Shown here piece by piece: positions 16,883 through 23,764 of a DNA stretch of 34,003 nt. Within the stretch, counting starts at the first letter, position 1. Every line of letters begins with the position of its first letter. The position numbers were made by a program, and so were the translations under genes. Below the pieces are notes generated by a model, which saw only the letters and a program-made list of their open reading frames with translations, did not search any database and had not been told where the DNA came from. This DNA is from Deltaproteobacteria bacterium UBA1386 (GTDB lineage: Bacteria; Desulfobacterota; Syntrophorhabdia; Syntrophorhabdales; Syntrophorhabdaceae), in NCBI GenBank assembly GCA_002305765.1, contig DBQU01000006.1, positions 1-34,003 of the forward strand. Reading direction: 5' to 3'.

Positions 16883-16911
16883 TTGGAATATCTGCCGGAT
16901 TGTGAGATAAT
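16883..16911 (+). promoter_or_regulatory. Sigma70-like promoter for hicBA
   Basis: TTGGAA (16883-16888), 17-nt spacer, GATAAT (16906-16911), about 25 nt before the hicB start. Autoregulation by HicB would be expected here. Confidence 0.5.
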
Positions 16912-16935
16912 GCTTGCTGTAGGGAGGCGTTGAAT

Positions 16936-17142
16936 ATGAGACAGGTTGTTGTTTACCCGGGCGAAGATGGTTGGTGGGTGGCGGAATGTCCGAGTCTGCC
17001 GGGGTGTATCAGCCAGGGCAAGACCAGAGAGGAGGCCATAGAGAACGCAAAAGAGGCCATTCGAGGTTACGTGGCCGCTCTTCAGGAAGACAACCTGACG
17101 GTTCCCGAAGACAAGTTTGAAGCCCTGCTTGTTGCAGTATGA
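16936..17142 (+). CDS. hicB: HicB-family antitoxin
   Basis: A 68-residue HicB-type protein: VVVYPGEDGWWVAECPSLPGCISQGKTREEAIENAKEAI is the partial RNase-H-like fold with the usual PSLPGC turn. It is the short form without a clear C-terminal DNA-binding domain, so autoregulation may rely on a partner. The ATG at 16936 is chosen over a TTG at 16930 because GGGAGG at 16922 is well spaced for the ATG and too close to the TTG. It overlaps hicA by 4 nt (ATGA). The antitoxin-first order is the reverse of canonical hicAB but common for this subgroup. Confidence 0.9.
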   Translation: MRQVVVYPGEDGWWVAECPSLPGCISQGKTREEAIENAKEAIRGYVAALQEDNLTVPEDKFEALLVAV

Positions 17143-17360
17143 GCAATATCCCGCGAATCTCCGGCCGTGAATGTATCAAGGCCCTGAACAAGACCGGATT
17201 TTATTTCAAGAGACAGGAAGGAAGTCATGTTGTCCTGCGAAGGGATGATCCCTTCGGGCAAGTTGTCGTGCCTGACCATAAGGAACTTGACCGGGGAACA
17301 CTCCGGGCCATCATAAGGGCGGCCGGTCTGGGGCTGGAAGAGTTCAAGAAACTGTTGTAG
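17139..17360 (+). CDS. hicA: HicA-family mRNA interferase toxin
   Basis: A 73-residue double-stranded-RNA-binding-fold toxin. GSHVVLRR carries the catalytic histidine (His30), and VVVPDHKELDRGTLRAIIRAAGLGLEEFKKLL is the usual HicA C-terminus. HicA proteins degrade mRNA independently of codon when not bound by HicB. Translation is coupled to hicB by an ATGA overlap. Catalytic residue and length are normal, so it is likely functional. Confidence 0.9.
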   Translation: MSNIPRISGRECIKALNKTGFYFKRQEGSHVVLRRDDPFGQVVVPDHKELDRGTLRAIIRAAGLGLEEFKKLL

Positions 17361-17450
17361 CCATCACGCGCGGTTGGGTTCACCTCATTGCCTTTGGCAA
17401 CCCCTTGTTTTCCCATTCTTTCTTGCCCGGGTCGCTCTTTTCTGTCGTAG

Positions 17451-17586
17451 GTTCTCTCCACCCCGCCCATGCGGGGTGCGAGAATGCCGCCAGATTCTGG
17501 TAGGCTCCATAATCTGGCGGCGGCCTTTCTCTCTTTCTCCTCTCTTTGCGTTCTCTGCGCTCTCTAGCGAAGCGGGCGTGAGATAT
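17451..17586 (-). repeat. Family 1 palindromic element, right-half copy (B4)
   Basis: CACCCCGC-CCAT-GCGGGGTG, stem GCCGCCAGATT (17486-17496) / AATCTGGCGGC (17511-17521) with GGTAGGCTCC loop, then a pyrimidine tract and GAAGCGGGCGTGAGA. Phosphatase copy 2 starts 18 nt downstream, as with B2. Confidence 0.88.
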
Positions 17587-17603
17587 ACTCTTGAGGTGTT
17601 GCT

Positions 17604-18074
17604 ATGACTGAACTGCCCTTTGGCCTCAAAGGCAAGATCTTCCGCAGTGCGATGCCCTTCGGGACGTATGATGTTGAGGGTGTGGTACTTGACGAATACC
17701 TGAAGAACGATATCTCCGTCGTGGTCCCCCTAGCCAGCGTCGGAGAATGTGAGGAGAAGGCGAACCGGAACCTGCATCGGCTCTACCAGGAGATGGGTTT
17801 CGAAGTTGTCGCTCTGCCCGTTGAGGATTATGCCGTGCCCAGAGTTGAGGCCCTGGCTGACGTTATTGCGAGGGTTATAGCCTATGCCGAGGCGGGCAGG
17901 AATGTTGTTGTCCACTGCTCTGCCGGGCAGGGCAGGACGGGGACGTTCATGGCGTGCATGGCGAGGCAGCTCTTCCGCCTGTCGGGGGAGGAGGCGATAG
18001 CGTGGGCGAGGAGGTACATCCCCGGCGCCGTCGAAACATCCGAGCAGGAGAAGCTGGTTCATGAATATGTGTGA
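17604..18074 (+). CDS. Dual-specificity/tyrosine phosphatase-like protein, copy 2
   Basis: A 156-residue paralogue of the protein at 14826-15317, with the same catalytic signature HCSAGQGRTGT and the same LPVEDYA acid loop. Differences are scattered and mostly conservative (for example RQLFRLSG for RTLFGLSG), so both copies look maintained. It sits between an inward-facing B-type element (B4) and an A-type element (A3), with only 17 and 15 nt to the repeats. This makes a compact repeat-gene-repeat unit of about 760 bp. The last 75 bp of the gene plus the A-type element recur as a direct repeat at 19381 and 20350. Confidence 0.82.
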   Translation: MTELPFGLKGKIFRSAMPFGTYDVEGVVLDEYLKNDISVVVPLASVGECEEKANRNLHRLYQEMGFEVVALPVEDYAVPRVEALADVIARVIAYAEAGRNVVVHCSAGQGRTGTFMACMARQLFRLSGEEAIAWARRYIPGAVETSEQEKLVHEYV

Positions 18075-18089
18075 AAGCTGAAGGACCTA

Positions 18090-18213
18090 TCTCACGCCCG
18101 CTTCGCTCGAGGGCGCAGAGAAAGGGAGTGAGAGGGCGCAGAGAAAAGATTGCGGCCTGATCGCGGAGCCTTCCACGAGCAGGCCGCCTTCGCATCCCGT
18201 CTGCGACGGGAGA
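18090..18213 (+). repeat. Family 1 palindromic element, left-half copy (A3)
   Basis: TCTCACGCCCGCTTCGCTC, then stem GCGGCCTGATCG (18152-18163) pairing with CGAGCAGGCCGC (18176-18187, one mismatch) around loop CGGAGCCTTCCA. Second hairpin: CCCGTC-TGC-GACGGG. With the preceding phosphatase tail it forms the first of three direct repeats (18006-18213). Confidence 0.88.
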
Positions 18214-18240
18214 CAAAGCAAGGGCCCTGCGGTTTTCGTG

Positions 18241-19266
18241 TCAATCCAGGTTGCCGAGCAGCTTTTCTATCTGTTCCGGTGACGGTAGGTGGCCCGCTAG
18301 CTTTTTCGGCAGCTTGCTCAGTATTGTGTATTGTGCCACGCCCACTGGTTGTCTGGAGTTTCGGATGGCGTATTCCACAATGGTACGGTTCTTGGTCTTG
18401 CACAGGATGATCCCGATCGAGGGGTTTTCATCAGGCAGGCGGGCAAGGTCATCAAGGGCCGCCAGATAGAACTGCATTTTTCCCACGTGCTCCGGCTTGA
18501 ATTCCGTGACCTTCAGTTCAACGGCGACAAGGCATTTGAGATGTCGATGAAATAACAGGAGATCGATGAAATACTCACTTTCTCCGATCTCCAACCTGTA
18601 CTGGCTGCCGAGAAAGGCGAAGATGCCGCCCATCTCACGGAGAAAGTCTTCCATCTTTGCTATAAGAGCCTTCTCGAGTTCGCGCTCGTTGTGCTCACTG
18701 CCAAGTTCCAGGAAGTCGAAAATGTATTCGTCTTTGACGGCAAGTTTTGCCTGGGCCTGGTATTTGTCGGGTACCGTCTCGTCAAAGTTTGTCTGGCCAA
18801 GGAGCGTTTTTTCGTAGGACCGATTCTCAACATGATGAATAAGAACGTTCTTGCTCCACCCGTATTTGCGGGTCATGCGAATGTAAAATTCGCGCTCGAG
18901 ATCATCTTTGCAGCGCGACATGATAATAAGGTTCTTAGACCAACCGATTTCTCCAACCATTGGTTGGAGTTTTGGTTTACCGCTGTATTCGATGTAGAAC
19001 TGTCTCATGTACCACAGGTTTTGCGCCGAGAAACCCAGCATCCCAGGGAAGTCATTCTGGAGGTCTCTGGCAAGTCGTGCAACAACAGATCTGCCCCATG
19101 TGCAGCCCCGCTGTTTTTCAACGATCATCCGCCCGATGTCCCAGTATAAAGAGATCAATTCATTGTTGACCATCTTCAGCGCAGAGTACTGCGCTGAACG
19201 GATCCTCTCTCTTATTGCACGAATGAGCCGTGAATATTCAGCGATGTCCAGCGTCGATCCTTTCAT
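18241..19266 (-). CDS. YhcG/DUF1016-family PDDEXK nuclease
   Basis: A 341-residue protein with the two-part layout of the YhcG family: DUF1016 N-terminal helical domain (LYWDIGRMIVEKQ, FSAQNLWYMRQFYIEY) and a C-terminal PDDEXK nuclease (YFIDLLLFHRHLKCLVAVELKV, Asp235, Glu250, Lys252; then MQFYLAALDD and SIGIILCKTKNRTIVEYAI). The catalytic residues are intact. The family is found in defence and mobile contexts and is often linked to restriction systems, but its function is not settled. The start at 19266 follows GGAGGTGACA. It lies between two copies of the phosphatase-tail/A-element direct repeat and runs opposite to them. Confidence 0.9.
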   Translation of the reverse strand: MKGSTLDIAEYSRLIRAIRERIRSAQYSALKMVNNELISLYWDIGRMIVEKQRGCTWGRSVVARLARDLQNDFPGMLGFSAQNLWYMRQFYIEYSGKPKLQPMVGEIGWSKNLIIMSRCKDDLEREFYIRMTRKYGWSKNVLIHHVENRSYEKTLLGQTNFDETVPDKYQAQAKLAVKDEYIFDFLELGSEHNERELEKALIAKMEDFLREMGGIFAFLGSQYRLEIGESEYFIDLLLFHRHLKCLVAVELKVTEFKPEHVGKMQFYLAALDDLARLPDENPSIGIILCKTKNRTIVEYAIRNSRQPVGVAQYTILSKLPKKLAGHLPSPEQIEKLLGNLD

Positions 19267-19380
19267 TGTCACCTCCAAGCCTCCAGATATCTTTGGTCGC
19301 TTCTTCCGAGATATTACTTCTGAGACACAAAAACGGACACCAGTCCGGTAAATTCAGGACATAGAGGATCTGGTGGGGTA

Positions 19381-19458
19381 ATGGCATAGGCGAGGAGACA
19401 CATCCCCGGCGCAGTCGAAACACCCGAGCAGGAGAAGCTGGTTCATGAATACGTGTAG
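19381..19458 (+). pseudogene. Phosphatase 3' tail, remnant 1
   Basis: About 78 bp matching the last codons of the phosphatase at 17604-18074 (RRHIPGAVETPEQEKLVHEYV, ending in TAG instead of TGA) with no 5' part. An A-type element follows, as after the full gene. It forms the second direct repeat (19381-19598). Confidence 0.85.
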
Positions 19459-19474
19459 AACCTGAAAGGCTTGT

Positions 19475-19800
19475 TTCACGCCCGCTTCGCTCGAGGGCGC
19501 AGAGAAAGGCAATGAGAGGGCGCAGAGAGAAGATTGCGGCCTGATCGCGGAACCTTTCCACGATCAGGCCGCCTTCGCATCCCGTCTGCGACGGGAGGAA
19601 AAGAATTACAGCCTTGCCTCACATATCCTGACCTTCCAAGGGTATGAAGGGTTCTATTATTGAGGTTTTCTCGCACCCCGCGCATGCGGGGTGCGAGAAT
19701 GCCGCCAGATTCTGGCAGGCTCCAGATTCTGGCGGCGGCCTTTCTCTCTTTCTTCCTCTCTTCGCGATCTCTGCGGACTCAAGCGAAGCGGGCGTGAGAC
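19475..19800. repeat. Complete family 1 palindromic element (A4-B5), about 326 bp
   Basis: Best example of the full element. The left end TTTCACGCCCGCTTCGCTC and right end GCGAAGCGGGCGTGAGA are inverted. Left half: stem GCGGCCTGATCG (19536-19547) / CGATCAGGCCGC (19561-19572) with variant loop CGGAACCTTTCCA, then CCCGTC-TGC-GACGGG. About 65 bp of spacer follows. Right half: a 14-bp hairpin TTCTCGCACCCCGC / GCGGGGTGCGAGAA (19668-19699), then the GCCGCCAGA / TCTGGCGGC stem with GGCAGGCTCC loop, then a pyrimidine tract. No coding sequence inside. Resembles a non-autonomous MITE or REP-like element. Confidence 0.85.
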
Positions 19801-19823
19801 ATGCCTCTCAAGCCGCCTCATCT

Positions 19824-20048
19824 TCACGATGCTTTCTTGAGCATCTCCGCTATCCACACCTTGATGATCGATTGCCTCGTCACGCCGAGGCGTTTTGCTT
19901 CCTGATCGAGAGAGGCGACCATCCATTCGGGCAGATCGACATTTATCCTCTTGTGGGCTCGTCCGGGTCTTTTTGCCTTTGAAAGGTCGAGGTGTTCGGA
20001 GATGTCCTCCCCGATGTCGAACTTCCTGTCAAAATGTTTGGCTTTCAT
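19824..20048 (-). CDS. brnA: BrnA-family antitoxin (CopG/RHH-like)
   Basis: A 74-residue antitoxin: MKAKHFDRKFDIGEDISEHL ... DLSKAKRP is the toxin-binding N-terminus, and RINVDLPEWMVASLDQEAKRLGVTRQSIIKVWIAEML is the ribbon-helix-helix DNA-binding domain. BrnA dimers bind BrnT and repress the operon. The gene is complete and its start lies inside the 3' end of brnT. The pair runs against the direction of the flanking repeats and phosphatase tail. Confidence 0.9.
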   Translation of the reverse strand: MKAKHFDRKFDIGEDISEHLDLSKAKRPGRAHKRINVDLPEWMVASLDQEAKRLGVTRQSIIKVWIAEMLKKAS

Positions 20049-20293
20049 AAAGTCGCTTCTCCTCTTTGCGCGCTCTGCGCGCTGACTCGGGTCCTTTGAT
20101 CCCTGTACGTGATAACCACAGACCAGTGCTGATTGCCGATCATCCCTACCACGAGATAGCGTGCCTCATCTTCAGTTCTGGCGGGTATCTCGATGCGTTC
20201 AGGATCCGCCCAGATCAACTGCGCTTCGACAAAATCGATACCATGTTTTTCCTTGTTCTTGATGCTCTTCCGCCTGTCGAACTCGAATTCCAT
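20029..20293 (-). CDS. brnT: BrnT-family toxin with apparent frameshift near its C-terminus
   Basis: The N-terminal part (FEFDRRKSIKNKEKHGIDFVEAQLIWADPERIEIPARTEDEARYLVVGMI...HWSVVITYRDQR) is a typical BrnT ribonuclease-fold toxin. As written the frame ends TRVSAQSAQRGEATL and stops at 20045. Another frame of the same DNA reads SARRARKEEKRLYES, the normal BrnT C-terminus, ending at 20029 inside brnA. A small deletion (about 5 nt by comparison with the family pattern) near 20085-20095 would explain this. The toxin is therefore probably altered or inactive unless this is a sequence error. A strong promoter lies just upstream and no Shine-Dalgarno precedes the ATG. Confidence 0.8.
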
Positions 20294-20305
20294 TATGGTA
20301 TAGAA

Positions 20306-20334
20306 AATATATCATTATTCTCCCCGATGTCAAA
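20306..20334 (-). promoter_or_regulatory. Strong sigma70-like promoter for brnTA, nearly leaderless
   Basis: Minus-strand TTGACA (20329-20334), 17-nt spacer, TATATT (20306-20311). Transcription would begin about 6 nt before the brnT ATG at 20293, so the mRNA would be almost leaderless, consistent with the missing Shine-Dalgarno. Confidence 0.6.
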
Positions 20335-20349
20335 AGCATTTGAGGGAAA

Positions 20350-20409
20350 CGGATCCCCGGCGACGTCGAAACGCCGGAGCAGGAAAAGCTGGTCCATGAA
20401 TACGTGTGA
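20350..20409 (+). pseudogene. Phosphatase 3' tail, remnant 2
   Basis: About 60 bp matching the end of the phosphatase gene (IPGDVETPEQEKLVHEYV-like, TGA stop at 20407-20409), followed by an A-type element. Third copy of the direct repeat (20350-20549). The 5' part of the gene is replaced by the brnTA promoter region. Confidence 0.8.
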
Positions 20410-20424
20410 AAGCTGAAAGGCCTG

Positions 20425-20686
20425 TCTCACGCCCGCTTCGCTCGAGGGCGCAGAGAAAGGCAGTGAGAGGGCGCAGAGAAAAGATTGCGGCCTGATCGCG
20501 GAGCCTTCCACGATCAGGCCGCCTTCGCATCCCGTCTTCGACGGGAGGAAACGAATCGTAGGCTCGACCCTCACACCCCCTGGTCTTCAGGGATACAAGT
20601 GTGCCTATTATTGAGGCTTTCTCTCTTTTCTCCTCTCTTCGCGATCTTCGTGGACTCAAGCGAAGCGGGCGTGAGATACGTGCCTG
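20425..20686. repeat. Family 1 palindromic element with deleted right hairpins (A5-B6)
   Basis: Left half complete: stem GCGGCCTGATCG (20487-20498) / CGATCAGGCCGC (20511-20522) with loop CGGAGCCTTCCA, then CCCGTC-TTC-GACGGG. The spacer shares CTATTATTGAGG with the spacer at 19655-19665. The right half goes straight from that spacer into the pyrimidine tract and ends GAAGCGGGCGTGAGA, so both right-hand hairpins are exactly missing. Confidence 0.82.
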
Positions 20687-21003
20687 TATGGTTCTCCGGT
20701 CGGGTTGAAGTTTCCTGAACTGTGCCGACAGGGCCATGGTCTCCACGGTCACGGAGGCGAGCCCTGTCAGTCGTCCGAGCGGGGATATATGCGGGTGGTG
20801 CTCAGCGCCGGAGAAGCTGAGGGTGCCGGGGAGACCCGGCGAGTTGGAGGGATTGATGATAAAATTACAGTTAAGGTGCTGGTAGCTCTGCGGGAAGTAA
20901 AGGGACCAGGCATGATGGGTCCCGGAATATGCCTCCTCCGTGCGTATGAGGAATTGGTTGCCGCTGAAGCCGCGGAGGGCTGACGAACTTAGAGAGAGGA
21001 AGA
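20687..21003. other. Intergenic region without a convincing gene
   Basis: About 317 bp. Open frames exist on both strands but none has a recognisable protein, a good ribosome site or coding-like codon use. It is the transition from the repeat-rich island to the radical SAM gene. Confidence 0.4.
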
Positions 21004-22533
21004 ATGAATATACTTCTCGTGTACCCCGAGTATCCCGCCACATTTTGGAGCTTCAAGCATGCCCTGAAATTCATATCCAAAAGAGCCCTTCAACCGCCAC
21101 TCGGCCTTCTCACCGTTGCCGCCATGCTTCCGGAGGCATGGCGGAAGAGGCTTGTGGATATGAACGTAACAGCATTGAAGGACGATGATCTCCGGTGGGC
21201 GGACTATGTGTTTCTCAGCGCGATGGGGATACAGAAGGCATCCGTCCGGAAGGTCATCGCCAAGTGCAAGGATGCGGGCGTTCGGATCGTCGCGGGCGGA
21301 CCACTCTTTACGGCGGCCCCGGAAGAATTTGAGGATGTGGACCACCTTGTGCTCAACGAGGCGGAGGTCACGCTCCCTCCCTTTCTGAGCGATCTGGCCG
21401 ACGGCAAGGCGGGCCGCCTTTACACGACCACCACCTTCCCGAGCCTCGATAAAGCGCCTGTTCCGCTGTGGAACCTTGTGAACATGAAGCGGTATGTATC
21501 AATGAACATCCAGTATTCCAGGGGGTGCCCGTTCAGCTGCGAGTTCTGCGACATCACAACCCTTTTTGGCAGGAAGACGAGGACGAAGTCCGTCGACCAG
21601 GTGCTGAACGAACTGGAAGCTCTTTATTCACTGGACTGGAGGGGCGGTGTGTTCTTTGTGGATGACAACTTCATAGGGAACAGGAGGGAACTCAAGGAAC
21701 ACGTCCTTCCCGCCATGGTCGATTGGATGAAGCGCAGAAAGCATCCCTTCGAATTTGCAACGGAGGCATCGATCAACCTTGCCGATGATGACGAGCTTAT
21801 CAGGCTCATGATCAGGGCGGGTTTCGAGTCCGTTTTTGTCGGGATCGAGACAACGCAGGACGACGCGCTCCGCGAGTGCAAGAAGTTCCAGAATACCAAC
21901 CGTGATCTCGTTTCCTGCGTCAGGAAGATCCAGAGATTCGGTCTCGACGTCCGGGGAGGGTTCATCGTGGGTTTTGACAACGATTCACCTGACACCTTCG
22001 ACAGGCAGATCGACTTCATCAGGAACAGCAGGATCATCACGGCCATGGTGGGAATACTGAACGCGCCGCGGGGCAGCCGGCTTTACGAGCGTCTGAGCCG
22101 GGAAGGCCGCTTGACGAGGAATATTTCCGGTGACAACACAGATTTCTCAACAAACATAATCCCCAGGATGGGTTACGAAAAACTTGCCGAGGGATACAGG
22201 CGGATCATCGAAGGCATATACTCCCCCGGATCATACTACGAGCGGGTGAAGGCTTTCCTGCGGGAGTACAAGCCCCTTGAGAAGAGAAAGAGACATCTTG
22301 ATGTCAGGTCCATCCGCCATAAGCTCGGCTATCTTGCCGCCCCTTTGAAAACAGTGTTCATACTGGGTATACGAGACAGCGCGAGGCGATACTACTGGAA
22401 GCTTCTCTTCTGGTCCCTCTTGAAACGTCCCCGGCTCTTGCCGCAGGCCATAGCATATTCCATCTACGGCTTCCATTTCCGGAAGGTATTTGAAGACCAC
22501 CTGGTCGGGCCGCGGACGCCTTCGAAGTGCTGA
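21004..22533 (+). CDS. B12-binding-domain radical SAM protein (DUF4070-like C-terminus)
   Basis: A 509-residue protein with an N-terminal cobalamin-binding Rossmann domain (ILLVYPEYP, PPLGLLTVAAMLP, GIQKASVRKVIAKCKDAG, RIVAGGPLFTAAPEE) that lacks the DxHxxG base. A radical SAM domain follows, with the 4Fe-4S motif CPFSCEFC (Cys175, Cys179, Cys182), VFFVDDNFIGNRRELKE and GFESVFVGIETTQDDALRE. The helical C-terminal region (about 380-509) resembles DUF4070. Such enzymes carry out methylations and rearrangements on lipids, bacteriochlorophylls or natural products. The substrate is not predictable here and no biosynthetic cluster surrounds it. The ATG follows AGAGAGGAAGA. Confidence 0.88.
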   Translation: MNILLVYPEYPATFWSFKHALKFISKRALQPPLGLLTVAAMLPEAWRKRLVDMNVTALKDDDLRWADYVFLSAMGIQKASVRKVIAKCKDAGVRIVAGGPLFTAAPEEFEDVDHLVLNEAEVTLPPFLSDLADGKAGRLYTTTTFPSLDKAPVPLWNLVNMKRYVSMNIQYSRGCPFSCEFCDITTLFGRKTRTKSVDQVLNELEALYSLDWRGGVFFVDDNFIGNRRELKEHVLPAMVDWMKRRKHPFEFATEASINLADDDELIRLMIRAGFESVFVGIETTQDDALRECKKFQNTNRDLVSCVRKIQRFGLDVRGGFIVGFDNDSPDTFDRQIDFIRNSRIITAMVGILNAPRGSRLYERLSREGRLTRNISGDNTDFSTNIIPRMGYEKLAEGYRRIIEGIYSPGSYYERVKAFLREYKPLEKRKRHLDVRSIRHKLGYLAAPLKTVFILGIRDSARRYYWKLLFWSLLKRPRLLPQAIAYSIYGFHFRKVFEDHLVGPRTPSKC

Positions 22534-22586
22534 GGTGTTCGGCCCTCTGTGCCTGATGCCGGATCGTTCAGAAGGGTGGTTACAGG

Positions 22587-23351
22587 CTACGGCCTGTCGT
22601 CCGTTGCACAGGATGCGAGCCGTTCGTTCGTAACCTTTTGGCGGGTTTTCGACCGTTTCAGGAGTTCTATCGTTTCTCTGTAGTGGGCGCCGATGGATTC
22701 GCTTGTCATTGACCTCAGCACCTCGAGGTCCCTGGCTCTGAACTCGCGGTCAAGGTTCAGGTAGGTCCTATGGTCCGGACTGATCCAGAAATAAAGATAC
22801 TCGTAAGTGTCCTGCTCCGGTGTCGGCGATATCCTGCGGAGCATGTTGTTTTCCGGGACGCCGATGTAGTGGGGATTGTTGAAGCTCATCACGTAGCCTT
22901 CCTGCGTGAGCCATTCCGGGTACTGATAAAGGAGCTTGGCGGCAAGCTGGTTCTCGATCAGGAATCTTGCCCCTTTCTTTGTGCTTTCCAGTCCCATCGC
23001 CCTCGCGAGGGTGTCGTCCTGCGGCAGTTTCTTTTCGTAGTTGTCATAGGTGAGGCGGGGTTCAAACTCCAATCGGCCTTCCACGATGGCACCCCGCAGA
23101 AGAAGGCCTTTGTAGAGCAGTCTCGCATAGACCGAGTGCAGCTGTTCGAGGGCGGCATTCACATCGTCGCCATAGAAAAGCAGACTGTCGCTGAACATTT
23201 CCACGGTGGCCATGTTGTTTTGCCGGCAGTATTGCGAAAGGCTTTCAAAGGTAATATCGTAGAACTGGTTCAGTTTTTCCTTGGCAACGCTGGGGTTGAG
23301 CCTGTAGTAGCCGGAGATGCCCAGCAGATCACCGTAATACGTAAATTTCAT
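22587..23351 (-). CDS. Possible stand-alone class III nucleotide-cyclase-like protein
   Basis: A 254-residue soluble protein I cannot assign firmly. The N-terminal half reads FTYYGDLLGISGYY, then a helix, then VEMFSDSLLFYGDD, then KGLLLRGAIVEGRLEF. A first-strand aspartate (Asp8) before LLG and a second aspartate (Asp55) in an FSDS hairpin are the spacing seen in class III adenylate/guanylate cyclase-like domains. Both would be metal ligands. Other catalytic residues are not obvious. The C-terminal part (HYIGVPENNMLRRISPTPEQDTYEYLYFWISPDHRTYLNLDREF) is unfamiliar. GAGGAGA upstream supports the start at 23351. No effector gene of a Pycsar type is adjacent. Confidence 0.65.
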   Translation of the reverse strand: MKFTYYGDLLGISGYYRLNPSVAKEKLNQFYDITFESLSQYCRQNNMATVEMFSDSLLFYGDDVNAALEQLHSVYARLLYKGLLLRGAIVEGRLEFEPRLTYDNYEKKLPQDDTLARAMGLESTKKGARFLIENQLAAKLLYQYPEWLTQEGYVMSFNNPHYIGVPENNMLRRISPTPEQDTYEYLYFWISPDHRTYLNLDREFRARDLEVLRSMTSESIGAHYRETIELLKRSKTRQKVTNERLASCATDDRP

Positions 23352-23764
23352 GTGATTCTTTCTCCTCTGGGATACTCCATCCGCATATGGCTCTTTCATG
23401 GGCCGGCTCCGTTCGCATATACGACGATGTACCGCGGGCATGCCGTCGGGATCGATCCCGGAAAGGCTTGGTGAAACCCGGCCGGCATCTGCGAAACGCC
23501 ATATGGTGTTAGCCACAGTCTAGCACAGGCTATGCCGGGATGACAGGGATTTAAGGGCCGGCCTCGCGGGCGAAGGCGGAACCCTTCCGGTTTCTGTTGT
23601 CTTGACCGGCCGGGTCTGATATTCTTATCAGTTCCGGGACAGGCGCGTGTCCGTCCCGAGTGTACCGGAGCAATTACAGCGATCGAGTGCTGAAGGGCAC
23701 GACGAGATCGGTTGCGGTCCCGGCCGGGATTTGTGTTGAAAGATGATTCTGAAAGGAGGCCACC
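23352..23764. other. Divergent intergenic region, cyclase-like gene / htpX
   Basis: About 410 bp between divergent genes with no coding sequence I can support. TTGACC at about 23613 followed 17 nt later by TTATCA is a weak promoter candidate for htpX. No heat-shock (sigma32) consensus was found. Confidence 0.35.

Noticed and set aside
13958..20686. Integron cassette array with attC sites
   Set aside because: Repeats between TA genes suggested it, but the elements lack RYYYAAC/GTTRRRY core sites at their ends, genes face both ways, and there is no integrase.
20330..21043. 237-codon minus-strand ORF running through the A5-B6 element
   Set aside because: It translates repeat DNA (hairpins and pyrimidine tract) and the phosphatase tail in a wrong frame.
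22582..22597. ACAGGC-TACG-GCCTGT hairpin as terminator of the radical SAM gene
   Set aside because: It has only a 6-bp stem, no T-run, and overlaps the end of the neighbouring gene; too weak to annotate.
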